This document shows, one piece after another, positions 9,535 to 18,932 of a DNA stretch of 64,000 nucleotides. Source of the stretch: Pseudomonas psychrophila (GTDB lineage: Bacteria > Pseudomonadota > Gammaproteobacteria > Pseudomonadales > Pseudomonadaceae); NCBI RefSeq assembly GCF_001043005.1, contig NZ_JYKZ01000001.1, positions 310,001 through 374,000 of the forward strand, in the 5' to 3' direction. The position numbers and the translations under genes are program-made. The notes under the pieces are model-generated. The model was given only the letters and a program-made list of their open reading frames with translations, was not told where the DNA came from and did no database searches. Within the stretch, counting starts at the first letter, position 1. The number at the start of each line of letters is the position of its first letter.

Positions 9535-11782
9535 TATCAATCGCACCTCGTATTTACTGCGCCACGACGGCGTTTTGGTTGAAGACACGCTCCCTATAGC
9601 CGACCAACCAGCGTCTGCAGACTTGGAAAACGTAGCAGAGATTAGCCAGGGTGATCTCCCTCCACAGACTGCCACAACAGCAGCTGCGGACTTCACGGCA
9701 ATAGTTGAATCCCAAAAGGCCAATAGCCGCAAAAATGCCACGAGACAGGCAAAATCTCACTCCGATCAAGATCAAGATCAAGATCATGAGACCGACGAGC
9801 TTCTTCAAGACATTGAGGAAGACTACTCAGAAGCTCTGCTTGAGGAGCTAGAGGCGCTTCAGGAGGAACTGACAGCGAAAGCATCTCAACCGTCGATGAC
9901 ACTCGCGAACAAGATCGCACAGTTGGGCAATAACTTCCCGGTCAGTAACGGCGTACTCTATGGCGCGGCCATGTGGTCGCTGCCCCATGCCCCGCACGCG
10001 CACCCGAACAACATTCGCTTCGACCGTGCGCTTTCAGGCTCCAATGACTTGAAGCGCGCGCTAACCTATCACACCATCCCCGAGTTCTCCCCCTTCAGCT
10101 ATATCCGTTCGAACTCGACCACCAAATCGTACGGCAATGAATACGCGATCATGGAGCAATACATCTTCATCGATAACGGCATCAGCGCGCGACCTGAACA
10201 CATTGCGTTGATCTCGGTGCCTATGATCAATCAGGCATTTGAAAAGGCTAAAGCCTCCTCGCAGAAGAATCACTATTTCCTGCTCTTCAAGCACTTACGT
10301 TTTTGGGCGCGACTCTCAGAACAGAAGCTCCTTCCAGAAGAGTTTCGACTGGATGTGGCGTCTGAGCATATTGATGCCCCTGAGCGACGCAAGGACGTGG
10401 TGCAAAACCGTTTCAATGGCGGCCTAGAAACCTGGATCGCATATTCGGAAGAGGATTTGGGGATTCTCATGGATTACACCCTATTCTGGCTCGAAGGGGT
10501 TATGCCAAAGGCCGAGGCACTCATGGAATATTTGGCAGAGACCAAGTTCGCACACCTGAGTGACCTGGTGGTGACCCGCCGAGAGAGACTTCCGGAGCTT
10601 GAGGCACTCTCGACCATCACCGTCGACGGAAAAACGGTTATGTCTCCCCAGCTACGCGAGCACTATAAGGACGATCTGCTGCATTACTCATATTCCTGGG
10701 CGACAGGCTACGGCAAAATTCTAGAAGACATTCGGAACTCGATTTTCATCCTAGTGGCGCTTGTGACCGGCGCGCGCAAGGGGGAACTTGCCGCTATGCA
10801 TTTTTCCCATCTAGTCCAAGAACCAAACGGTGACTACTGGTTGAAAATCACTCGTTGGAAAACCGCTGTAAGCCCGAAACATGGAGAGGAAGATCGCCTC
10901 CCTTTGCCACGCTTCGTTGGTGAAATGATACGTAAGTTCGAAAAATTGCGTTCTATTCCTCCCTTCGTCAAACAAGGCTTGCTCTTTCAAGCATTGCGTT
11001 CCACGAAACAGGTGAAACGAGCCAACGTCTCTCAAATTACTGCGCTAATTAACCACCTGAAACTCGCCCTTCCCATCGAACGGTTGCATTGCCATCGCTT
11101 CCGAAAAACTATTGCCGAGATTCTGATAAATCGCGATGAGCGTAACGTCGACATTATTCGGACGCTTTTTGGGCATAAAAGCTATGCGATGACCCTGAGA
11201 TACATCGCGCGAAACCCCCTGATGGTGCGCAGCGTTGCGATCGCGATCGAGCAAAACTATAGCCGAGAGTTCCACGACATTGTGGCCAGTCTGCGGCTAG
11301 GTTATTCAGGAGCATCTGCAGAACGGATCTACAGGCAGATCCTTAAGCGCCCGGATGAATTCGCAGGTACACAGATCAAGGTAAGCATCGTCTCTTATAT
11401 CAGCCATCTGTTGAAGGCTGGAGAGCCTCTGTTCATCCGCCGCACCGCAGTAGGCACTTATTGCTTGTCGGGGGAGCGCTTCACTCCTTCGAATCTCCCA
11501 CCATGCCTGGCCGGACGAGAAGTGGAAAGCGATCTCATCATGCCCGATCCCCACAATTGCAAGCTCGAGTGCAAGAAGGTCGTCATGGTGAGCTCCGCCA
11601 AGCAAGCGTTGAGCGACAATATTCGATTCTATGAAGCGGTATTGGATAAGGCGCGCGGCAAGCTGGCACCAAAGGTAGAGACTGAGTTGATGCGCCGGAT
11701 TTCGTCAAGCGAAGCCCATCTGAACAACCTCATCACCACCGGCCATTCGGTGAATCAGCAGATAAAGGTGCGCCATGTCTAA
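9527..11782 (+). CDS. Tyrosine recombinase B with complete catalytic residues
   Basis: The catalytic domain (about residues 400-570 of 751) shows the full set: Arg417 in TGARKGELAAM, HxxR at His523-Arg526 (CHRFRKT), His550 in LFGHKSYAMT and the nucleophile Tyr559 (LRYIARNP), nine residues after the His. This is the most likely active recombinase of the element. The N-terminal third is acidic and low in complexity (DQDQDQDHETDELLQDIEED), so it is probably a disordered linker. I chose the ATG at 9527 because GAGG lies 7 bases upstream and it overlaps the previous stop as ATGTCTAA. A TTG 18 bases earlier is less likely. The same 8-base overlap couples it to the next gene. Confidence 0.85.
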   Translation: MSNINRTSYLLRHDGVLVEDTLPIADQPASADLENVAEISQGDLPPQTATTAAADFTAIVESQKANSRKNATRQAKSHSDQDQDQDHETDELLQDIEEDYSEALLEELEALQEELTAKASQPSMTLANKIAQLGNNFPVSNGVLYGAAMWSLPHAPHAHPNNIRFDRALSGSNDLKRALTYHTIPEFSPFSYIRSNSTTKSYGNEYAIMEQYIFIDNGISARPEHIALISVPMINQAFEKAKASSQKNHYFLLFKHLRFWARLSEQKLLPEEFRLDVASEHIDAPERRKDVVQNRFNGGLETWIAYSEEDLGILMDYTLFWLEGVMPKAEALMEYLAETKFAHLSDLVVTRRERLPELEALSTITVDGKTVMSPQLREHYKDDLLHYSYSWATGYGKILEDIRNSIFILVALVTGARKGELAAMHFSHLVQEPNGDYWLKITRWKTAVSPKHGEEDRLPLPRFVGEMIRKFEKLRSIPPFVKQGLLFQALRSTKQVKRANVSQITALINHLKLALPIERLHCHRFRKTIAEILINRDERNVDIIRTLFGHKSYAMTLRYIARNPLMVRSVAIAIEQNYSREFHDIVASLRLGYSGASAERIYRQILKRPDEFAGTQIKVSIVSYISHLLKAGEPLFIRRTAVGTYCLSGERFTPSNLPPCLAGREVESDLIMPDPHNCKLECKKVVMVSSAKQALSDNIRFYEAVLDKARGKLAPKVETELMRRISSSEAHLNNLITTGHSVNQQIKVRHV

Positions 11783-12851
11783 GCTGAAGCCGGCATCTGA
11801 TAAGCCCTCAGCAACCGTCAGGCATGTGCAAGGTCAATGCAGTCCGGCAGACATCGTGCTGGAGGAAGCCATCAGCGGCGCGGGCCGGCGCCAGATTATC
11901 AAAGACATTATCGTCTCCCACTTCCTATCGGCGACAACTCGCAAGCTCAAGCTGGTGGATGTCGCCAACCGTGCCGGCATCACCCGCCAGGCGCTGGATC
12001 GCTACTACTCCGATCTGAAACCCTATATCGCGGGCAAGAAGGACTTCACTGATCTGGTCCATGGCTCTGAGGCAAAGGCTCGAGCGGAAACCCAAGCCAC
12101 GATCAACTCCGTCGACTCCAAATGGAAAGCACGAATGGAGCAATCTCAAATTGAGCAGGACAAAGAGATTGCCAAGGCCATCCATAGTCACATCACGACG
12201 CTGATGAATGGTGACATCGCGATATTTGAGAGCAATCAGCTGCGCAAGACCCTAGAGAAGCAAACCCTCTATGGCGCCGAGCTCAAAAAGACAAACGCCA
12301 TCCTGGAACTCAAGCTTGCGACGTCGGCTCACCGAGATGCGCCGACGTCAAGTCCATCTAGGAATACCAAGATCATTTATGACGTCGATATTGAGCAACT
12401 GTGCATCCAGTATCAACGCACCCGAAGTCTGGACGCCTTTGAAGACGCAAAGGAGCTTGAGCTAAGAGCCATTCGGGAGAAATTTGCGCGCTTCGCATCT
12501 ACGCCCCATGTCCATGTGGTGCTTTTCGCTGAGAGGTACATCTCCAGGTTCAGTCAATTCGCGGCCAACTATTTGGGGCCCAGCGATGAGACCAGCCTGA
12601 TCATCCGATTACCGCTTTTCACACGGGTCGAGATCAACAACTTCATCAAGCATATACCGGCGAATTTTAAAAAATCGCTGTACGTCCCCTATATGCAACT
12701 GGATGTGGAGCGAAAAGCGCAACGAGTGTTTATTTTTCAACAGAATTCGTTGCCACCTCAGGAAATACAGGCAGCGGACGGGGCTGACACCCCCAACATG
12801 AGCTGGGGCCTTGATCAGATAGTCTTCTGCAAAACACGGCAGGGAGATTGA
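11775..12851 (+). CDS. HTH/coiled-coil accessory protein of the recombinase operon
   Basis: This 358-residue protein has an N-terminal helix-turn-helix-like segment (LVDVANRAGITRQALDRYYSDL, about residues 55-77). A charged, probably coiled-coil stretch follows (about 100-185, including KWKARMEQSQIEQDKEIAKA), then a C-terminal domain I do not recognise. The position between two integrase genes and the 8-base overlap with the upstream gene suggest a DNA-binding cofactor comparable to the TnpC-type helper of Tn554-like transposons. That comparison is by arrangement, not by proven homology. The stop codon precedes the next ATG by 2 bases. Confidence 0.65.
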   Translation: MSKLKPASDKPSATVRHVQGQCSPADIVLEEAISGAGRRQIIKDIIVSHFLSATTRKLKLVDVANRAGITRQALDRYYSDLKPYIAGKKDFTDLVHGSEAKARAETQATINSVDSKWKARMEQSQIEQDKEIAKAIHSHITTLMNGDIAIFESNQLRKTLEKQTLYGAELKKTNAILELKLATSAHRDAPTSSPSRNTKIIYDVDIEQLCIQYQRTRSLDAFEDAKELELRAIREKFARFASTPHVHVVLFAERYISRFSQFAANYLGPSDETSLIIRLPLFTRVEINNFIKHIPANFKKSLYVPYMQLDVERKAQRVFIFQQNSLPPQEIQAADGADTPNMSWGLDQIVFCKTRQGD

Positions 12852-12853
12852 TC

Positions 12854-14266
12854 ATGGCACAACCGATCAAAGCAGAAAGACTGGCCACGAGCGATCCCAA
12901 ACCTTCGCCCAAGACATCCAGCGGGCTGACCATTAAGACCCAGGAGGTCACGTACAACAGCCTGGAGCTGGGCACCGATGTGACCCATTGCGTCCTGATA
13001 GCCCAGCAGGAAAACAAAAACTTCCTACTCAGCCATCCGAATCTGTTCCTGTATAAGCACACTCGATCTTCGATGGCGTCATCTACGCGCCATGCGACGC
13101 TGATTTCAATGTTCTACCGCTTCCTAGCCACCCAGCCGAAAATGAAGGGCATCGACTTGGGTTATTACCATGCGCTGGCTGACAACAAGGACATCTGCAG
13201 GTGGCAGGTACATCGTCAACTTGAGCGACTAGAAAAGAACTCTCCGAAGCCTTCCTCAGAGACAATTTTTGAAGATGCCAAGGTGCTGCTGATTTTCTTC
13301 AAATGGCTCAATGATCATGGTTACGTGACCAACGTCGACGTTCAGGTCAGGACTTGGCGCGCCAATTTCCGAAGTGGGCGCATGCTGAACTATATCGATA
13401 GAATTGCGAAATCAACGATCAGCTCTAAGAACATTCGCGTCCTGGACAAACAAAGCAGGCAAAAAAAATTCGACTTTCTCATTACCAACGATGAGATCAA
13501 GGTACTTCTGCAGTCGTATGCCGACCCTGTATATGCGGTGCTTTTTCAACTGGGTCTTGGGACTGCCATGCGCCCCATGGATCTGGTCAGATTCCCGTAC
13601 TTGGGCAATGGGGACAACAAGCACATTATGCCCTTCTCGGAGATGGTCAAACGCGGCGTGACAACTCAGTACACTGTGTACAACAGCAAAGGCCACAAAG
13701 ATCGCGAGATCACGATACACATGGACGACCTCCGATCTTTGGAAGAGAACTACATCATCCCCTACTACAGCATCCGTAAACAGCTGTACAAAAAGAGGTT
13801 CAAGCAAGAATGCACGCCTGACGTGCTTTTCCTCACGGATCGAGGGATTCCAGTCGATTCGGACAGGATTGCGTCTCGAACGAACGACGCAAAAGTTAAG
13901 GCCGTGAAAATTGACCCTACGTTTAGGTCTCACATCAACTTCTACCAGTCTCGGCACTGGTGGCCAACGCAGTACCTCATCAACATGTTCGGCGAGCGCT
14001 TGCTGACGGAGAATATGGAAGTGCTTTACTTGGCGGCAGCCCAAGTACTAACGCAGCAAATGGGGCATGAAGACGTAGCCACCACCTATAAGTTTTACGT
14101 CGATATGGCACGTGTTTTGATGTTTGTTCACAGGGGCAAAGCACTAGATCTGATCCGCGCTCCTGAACGGTCGGTGTCCAGTTTCATCGAGCGCTTGCGT
14201 TCGGTCGACCGTGAAAAGCTCGTAGAGACTGAGGGCCTGGAAGGCAGTGCAGCGGTATATGCGTGA
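12854..14266 (+). CDS. Tyrosine-recombinase-like protein C
   Basis: A 470-residue integrase-like protein. The catalytic region includes Arg240 in GTAMRPMDLV, a Lys-containing beta-hairpin (YNSKGHKDREI), His405 in QMGHEDVATT and Tyr415 (KFYVDM). Box II reads FYQSRHWWPTQ, so the usual HxxR arginine is not in place. The enzyme may be inactive alone or use a different residue. I chose the ATG at 12854 because AGGGAG lies 8 bases upstream; a TTG two codons earlier is possible. The N-terminal part (about 60-200) has the helical make-up of a SAM-like core-binding domain. It ends overlapping a small ORF as GTGA. Confidence 0.75.
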   Translation: MAQPIKAERLATSDPKPSPKTSSGLTIKTQEVTYNSLELGTDVTHCVLIAQQENKNFLLSHPNLFLYKHTRSSMASSTRHATLISMFYRFLATQPKMKGIDLGYYHALADNKDICRWQVHRQLERLEKNSPKPSSETIFEDAKVLLIFFKWLNDHGYVTNVDVQVRTWRANFRSGRMLNYIDRIAKSTISSKNIRVLDKQSRQKKFDFLITNDEIKVLLQSYADPVYAVLFQLGLGTAMRPMDLVRFPYLGNGDNKHIMPFSEMVKRGVTTQYTVYNSKGHKDREITIHMDDLRSLEENYIIPYYSIRKQLYKKRFKQECTPDVLFLTDRGIPVDSDRIASRTNDAKVKAVKIDPTFRSHINFYQSRHWWPTQYLINMFGERLLTENMEVLYLAAAQVLTQQMGHEDVATTYKFYVDMARVLMFVHRGKALDLIRAPERSVSSFIERLRSVDREKLVETEGLEGSAAVYA

Positions 14267-14457
14267 GTTCAAAAAACGTGCTGCAAGCAGGGTTCTTTGA
14301 CGACAACCGTTCGATTCCCGAGGTCTGCGCATTGATGGACGGCGGCCCTCCGGCTCTGCGCCGTTGGATAGATCAAATTCGTAAAGTGCGCCAGAAAAGC
14401 ACACGCACCGCGTTGACCTTGATGCCCAACCTCACGAGCATGTCGGCTGAGCGATAA
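14263..14457 (+). CDS. Small protein at the end of the recombinase operon
   Basis: A 64-residue ORF starts with GTG at 14263, overlapping the preceding stop as GTGA, the tight coupling seen through this operon. The sequence (FFDDNRSIPEVCALMDGGPPALRRWIDQIRKVR in part) is basic towards the end and matches nothing I know. It may help the recombinases or may not be translated. Confidence 0.4.
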   Translation: MSSKNVLQAGFFDDNRSIPEVCALMDGGPPALRRWIDQIRKVRQKSTRTALTLMPNLTSMSAER

Positions 14458-14622
14458 CCTGGATCGCGCGGTCGGCACGCAAAGACTATGTCACAGGCGA
14501 TACACCCTCCTTATTCTCACGCAATCGACAGTCGTCATTCGCGGGCAGCCGACACCGCTATCGACCCGAGTTTGCGATGATTCTTCCAATTTTTTCCCGC
14601 TGATCTTGGACGCAAAACAGGC

Positions 14623-14934
14623 ATGAAGAGTGCCGCTCGCTTCCTTTTCAAAACGTGGCCTGGCGTAAGGCCGGTCATGCATACGCAAGCACTGGATCTT
14701 CTCGCTAAGGAGCTTGGGTATGACAGTTACCATCACGCCAAAAAGCTTGCACCATCATGGACTGATGCTCGGCCTGCCATTGATATCCACTCGATCGAGT
14801 GGAATCTTTCGCGGGTACTCAGCGAGGAGTTTCAGGCATCCGACAACCCTAGCGTGTGCATCGAACTAGGTAATCTCCTTGACTACATTCAGACCATTGT
14901 TCTCCAGCCGCTTACGAATACAAATCGCAACTGA
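14623..14934 (+). CDS. Hypothetical protein, 103 residues
   Basis: Possible starts are at 14623 and at the ATG at 14677 (MHTQALDLLAKELGY). The motif HTQALDLLAKELGYDSYHHA resembles a helical segment in short accessory-genome proteins often labelled glyoxalase-superfamily, whose pattern is roughly HxQALELxAxxxGxxDWNTL. The tail (CIELGNLLDYIQTIVLQPL) is helical. I do not recognise a function. It lies about 165 bases after the recombinase operon on the same strand. Confidence 0.5.
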   Translation: MKSAARFLFKTWPGVRPVMHTQALDLLAKELGYDSYHHAKKLAPSWTDARPAIDIHSIEWNLSRVLSEEFQASDNPSVCIELGNLLDYIQTIVLQPLTNTNRN

Positions 14935-14966
14935 TGCGGAGATGCATTTCTCAAGTATAATCCTTT

Positions 14967-15176
14967 CTAGTGAAGCGTTATGAAGTCAGCACCAGCCGCT
15001 AAAAGCTGATAATCGGTTACTGTCTGGACTAGCGAATCAGCCAATATTTTCAGTTGATCAATTTCCTCTTGTGGGCGGCCTAAAGTTTTAGCCTCACGAT
15101 AAAGACGCAGAGCTTCTAAGGCCTCTAAGATCAACGGCTCGCCAGCCTCAGTCATTCCCAGAATTGTCCTCTTCAT
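14967..15176 (-). CDS. Hypothetical small helical protein
   Basis: A 69-residue product from the ATG at 15176, with GAGAGGG about 8 bases upstream. The composition is helical (MTEAGEPLILEALEALRLYR, then QEEIDQLKILADSLVQTVTD). It lies 21 bases after another short ORF on the same strand, so the two could be a two-gene unit. The size and arrangement would fit a regulator or antitoxin partner, but no family motif supports that. Confidence 0.45.
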   Translation of the reverse strand: MKRTILGMTEAGEPLILEALEALRLYREAKTLGRPQEEIDQLKILADSLVQTVTDYQLLAAGADFITLH

Positions 15177-15197
15177 CAATACCCGCCCTCTCAGTAG

Positions 15198-15386
15198 TCA
15201 AATCAGTATAGCGGCTGCCAACTGACAGTCAGTCTCGACCCAGAGCTGTCGATGGCCAAAGACAGTTATCGGTTCCTTGCACGCTTCCTTGCGCAGTAAC
15301 CTGCCAGTCAGCTCTCGGTATTTACCACGCGTAAGCACGAGTCGGGTCGGTAACTGGGCGAATGCTTCTGACAGAAACCGGGACAC
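15198..15386 (-). CDS. Hypothetical small basic protein
   Basis: The ORF runs from a GTG at 15386 ([18 protein letters not shown]). The frame is open and codes plausibly back to about 15480 ([20 protein letters not shown]) without a good start codon. It may therefore be a 5'-truncated gene, or the start may be non-canonical. It is basic and rich in Arg and Leu. It is followed by the 69-residue ORF. No function is recognised. Confidence 0.35.
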   Translation of the reverse strand: MSRFLSEAFAQLPTRLVLTRGKYRELTGRLLRKEACKEPITVFGHRQLWVETDCQLAAAILI

Positions 15387-15504
15387 TTTGCGCTCAGCAC
15401 GGGAGAGGGTTAGCTGATTGGCACCGCTATCAACAAGCCCCTCTAACCCTTGGATTTGCTCTCGAAAAACCTTGAGATCTGAGCCAGGCTAAGGACGCAA
15501 TTAA

Positions 15505-15527
15505 GAGCCCGCGCAGAGCGGGCTTTT
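15505..15527. terminator. Hairpin terminator between small ORFs and the chemoreceptor gene
   Basis: The stem GCCCGC/GCGGGC with loop GCAGA is followed by TTTT on the + strand. It lies just 3' of the minus-strand chemoreceptor gene and probably ends its transcript. Confidence 0.7.
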
Positions 15528-15545
15528 GTCGAGAAGATTCGTTTG

Positions 15546-17111
15546 TTAACGGTTGAATCGTGCGACCAATGAGTATTGGGTCATCGCTGTTTGAGTTAAT
15601 TCTTTGCTGAGCTCTGCCGAGCTTCTTGCTTGTTCTGATGTTTGATCTGCAAGATTTGCGATGGTCGTAATGTTGCGACTAATCTCCTCTGCAACGGCAG
15701 TTTGCTCTTCAGTCGCTGCGGCGATCTGGGTGGTCATATCAGTAATGTGAGCTACCGCATCACTAATTCCAACCAATGCCTTGTCAGCTTCTAGTACCCA
15801 GGCGACTCCTTCTTCAGCTTGGCGATGTCCATTCTCCATGGTTTTAACAGCACTATTTGACGAGGTTTGCAGCTTGGAGATCAGGCTATGAATTTGAATA
15901 GTTGACTGAGTGGTGCGTTGTGCCAACTGACGCACCTCGTCTGCAACCACAGCAAAGCCTCGGCCCATATCTCCAGCACGTGCAGCTTCGATCGCGGCAT
16001 TCAAAGCAAGCAAGTTGGTTTGATCGGCAATACCTTTGATGACATCAACAACCGTTCCGATTTCATTGCTGTCTTTAGCTAACTGTGCAACCGCTTGGCC
16101 AGTCTCTCCGACAACGATCGAGAGGCGTTGGATTGCCTCACGGGTATCTCGAGCTACATCACGGCCCCGCCCTGTTAGCTCATTGGCTTCTTGAGTAGCG
16201 CTAGCGGTTCTCTGAACGTGGGTTGCAACCTCCTGCGTGGTCGCCGCCATCTGACTAACTGCAGCTGACACTTGCCCAGTCTCGACTCGCTGACGCTCAA
16301 GTCCGCGCGAACTATCTGAGGCAAGGTTATCCGATCTTTCAGCCAAACTAGTGAGTTGCTCTGCGGTGTCTTGCAAACGAGTAAGGCAAGTTTTGAGCCT
16401 CGATGTCTGGCTCACAAATGCGGTTTCAAGCCGCGCCTGTGGGCCGCGCTCATCGCTATACATCTGTGCAATTAACTGATCCGAGGTTGTGGGGTCAGCC
16501 ATTTTCAACAGATGCAGCGCCCCTTGATTTTTCTGACGCGAAACAATCACCCCGAAGAGAACAGATATTAATACCGCCAAGGTTAATGCCAGAGAAGTAC
16601 TGAAAAATACTCCCCCTAAGGAGCCCACTAGCCCCATAGCCAAAAGTGGTAGCCAGTCCATGAGGATAGGTTTCCATTTGTCACTGCTGGGGATAGCCGA
16701 CTTGCCTAGGTTTAGGCGATTGTAAAGGTTCTCTGCGCGTCGAATTTTATCGGTCGTAGGCTTAACCCTGACCGATTCATAACCAATTACCTGGCTGCCC
16801 TCGAAAATTGGAGTGACATAAGCATTCACCCAGTAATGGTCGCCACTGCTAGTTCGGTTCTTTACGATACCCATCCAAGGCTGGCCCTATTTGAGAGCGC
16901 CCCACATATGAGCAAATATGGCAGAGGGGACATCGGGATGTCGGACGATATTCTGGGGCGCGCCTATTAGATCTGACTTATTGAAACCGCTGATCTCGAC
17001 AAAAGCATCATTGCAATACGTAATGACACCTCGTGCATCAGTTGTAGAAATAAGTTTTTGTTGCGCTCCCAAGGCAATCTCGCGCTGCGTGACCGGTTGA
17101 TTGTTTCTCAT
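15546..17111 (-). pseudogene. PAS-domain methyl-accepting chemotaxis protein interrupted by one amber codon
   Basis: The two halves are in the same frame and are separated by a single TAG at 16887-16889 (...[21 protein letters not shown]...). Together they form one Aer-like chemoreceptor of about 520 residues. It has an N-terminal PAS domain (about 20-120, with GVITYCNDAFVEISG and QNIVRHPDVPSAIFAHMW), two short hydrophobic segments, and a C-terminal signalling domain with the MCP hairpin tip ([20 protein letters not shown]). The PAS type senses redox or aerotaxis signals through a flavin in E. coli Aer. No frameshift is seen, so the damage is recent, or the stop is suppressed, or it is a base-call error. 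A downstream ATG at 16874 would make a PAS-truncated 442-residue receptor. Confidence 0.85.
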
Positions 17112-17399
17112 TTAGATAGATCCCTTGCCCTGTGTCAAGGGTATCGGCAGCTAATATGAAAAGCTTAATGAGTATTTCCATAGGGTATTTTGCACCTGGT
17201 AATCCGTCTGCGCTCGGAATGCGGCCCATTGGCAACAACGAACAAGCTGCCACCAAACTCTATGAGTCCTCCATCGCGTCAACACGACCAGGGTGTAAAA
17301 CAGCTCCAAAAAATAGCCGCTTCGCGCAGGCTGTGACTTACCTTGAAAAATAAAAGCCACGCTTACTTTATTCAACCCGCTTAAACTTGCCGCCAAACA

Positions 17400-18932
17400 C
17401 TAAGAGTCATTTGTCGACAGTGTCGTAACTTGCGAAGCGTCATCATTACCACGAGCAGAACAGACCCTATTACGACCAGCTTGTTTTGCACAGTAAAGCG
17501 CATCATCCGCTCTAACAACTAACTTACTGGGGGTATCTCCCGAGGGCAGCGCGAATGCTACACCCATGCTAACAGTCACCCGAACTAGACCTTTACTTGT
17601 TGAAATCTTTGAGCTTTCAATCGCCAGCCGTAACTTCTCTGCAACACCGAGGGCGCTTGCCCCATCCGTACATGGGAGGATCACACCAAACTCCTCCCCC
17701 CCTAGCCGACCAAAACTATCATGTGCTCGAAGTTCGGCGCAACACACAGCAACCACCTGTTTCAGAACAATATCTCCAATCGGATGCCCATACGTATCAT
17801 TTACTTGCTTGAAATAATCAATATCAATCAATATCAAGCTTAACTTCGTACCGCAGGATTCTGAATCCCTGAACTCCTTCTCAAGGACTTCTAAAAAATG
17901 GCTCCTGCTCAGTGCGCCAGTTAAAATATCAACATTTATAAGTTCCCGAAGAGTTTTGTGAGCCTGCTTGAGGGCTTTTGCATCCTTCAAATGCTGCCAC
18001 ACGGTGGCATATATCAACAAAGCAAAAGACAGTAGCAATATCGTGACAGCACTTGCACAAAAAATTAGCACTCTATGACGCTTACCAGATGACATCAAAT
18101 AATCTTCAGGTGAAAGCTGAACAAGAACAACCAAGCCGGCGTCTTCTAAACGACGGTATGCGGTCAAGCTCTCAGACCCATCGAATGCACTAACTCCTCT
18201 ATACAGCCCTTCAGGCAACGCTTCCTTAACAAAATATGGCGCACTTTTCAAAAGCAATAACTCGCCAAAATTAATAGCGCCACTATCCTTTGATGCCACT
18301 GCACGAGGAACACGATCCATACCTACAAGAGCAATCAAACCATTAGCCCCAACATTAATTTTTTTATAAAAATCCGAAAAGAAAGACATAGGGATTGACA
18401 CTACCACGACCCCTAAGAACTTATCACCTTCAATTATTGGCCGAGTGAACTGTAGAGACCAAATACCAGAAACCCTACCAAACACGGGCTTACTAATAAA
18501 TAACTTATCTTTTGAAGGATTATCACGATGGGCGCGAAAATGATCGCGACCACTCAGATCTACCGCGCCAAAGGCTGGGGCTAGCGACGAATAAACTAGC
18601 ATCCCCTCCGGAGAAATCAGCGCAACTTGAGCAACCATATTCCCATAAAGTACAAGCTCCTCTTTAACTATGCGCCCAAAATCATTTCGATCTTTAACAG
18701 CATGCTCACGCAAATCTTGAGTTAAAGTATCTACAAAACGAACCACGCTTTGAACGTGCACATCGAATGCAACGGCAAGATTCATAGCATCACTACCCGC
18801 AGCTTTTTCTACCAAAACGTTCTCTTGATCAAGCCAAGCATGGAGCGTGCCCCACATAGGCACGAGCGTGATCAATAGAAACGCGATGGCTGCTAAGCCC
18901 GCTTTCGTTTTGGTAGCACGATGCTGGTACAA
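17400..18932 (-). CDS. Membrane diguanylate cyclase with periplasmic Cache sensor
   Basis: This 510-residue protein makes the second messenger cyclic di-GMP. A first membrane helix (about 11-30) precedes a periplasmic double-Cache-like sensor (about 40-275, with VALISPEGMLVYSS and DLSGRDHFRAHRDNP). A second helix (about 285-310) leads to a GGDEF domain with the active-site motif GGEEF (in GRLGGEEFGVILP). The allosteric I-site RxxD (RAHD) is at the right distance upstream. Substrate-binding DIDYFKQVNDTYGH is intact, so it should be active and product-inhibited. Such Cache domains often bind amino acids or other small organics. It stands alone. Confidence 0.93.
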   Translation of the reverse strand: MYQHRATKTKAGLAAIAFLLITLVPMWGTLHAWLDQENVLVEKAAGSDAMNLAVAFDVHVQSVVRFVDTLTQDLREHAVKDRNDFGRIVKEELVLYGNMVAQVALISPEGMLVYSSLAPAFGAVDLSGRDHFRAHRDNPSKDKLFISKPVFGRVSGIWSLQFTRPIIEGDKFLGVVVVSIPMSFFSDFYKKINVGANGLIALVGMDRVPRAVASKDSGAINFGELLLLKSAPYFVKEALPEGLYRGVSAFDGSESLTAYRRLEDAGLVVLVQLSPEDYLMSSGKRHRVLIFCASAVTILLLSFALLIYATVWQHLKDAKALKQAHKTLRELINVDILTGALSRSHFLEVLEKEFRDSESCGTKLSLILIDIDYFKQVNDTYGHPIGDIVLKQVVAVCCAELRAHDSFGRLGGEEFGVILPCTDGASALGVAEKLRLAIESSKISTSKGLVRVTVSMGVAFALPSGDTPSKLVVRADDALYCAKQAGRNRVCSARGNDDASQVTTLSTNDS

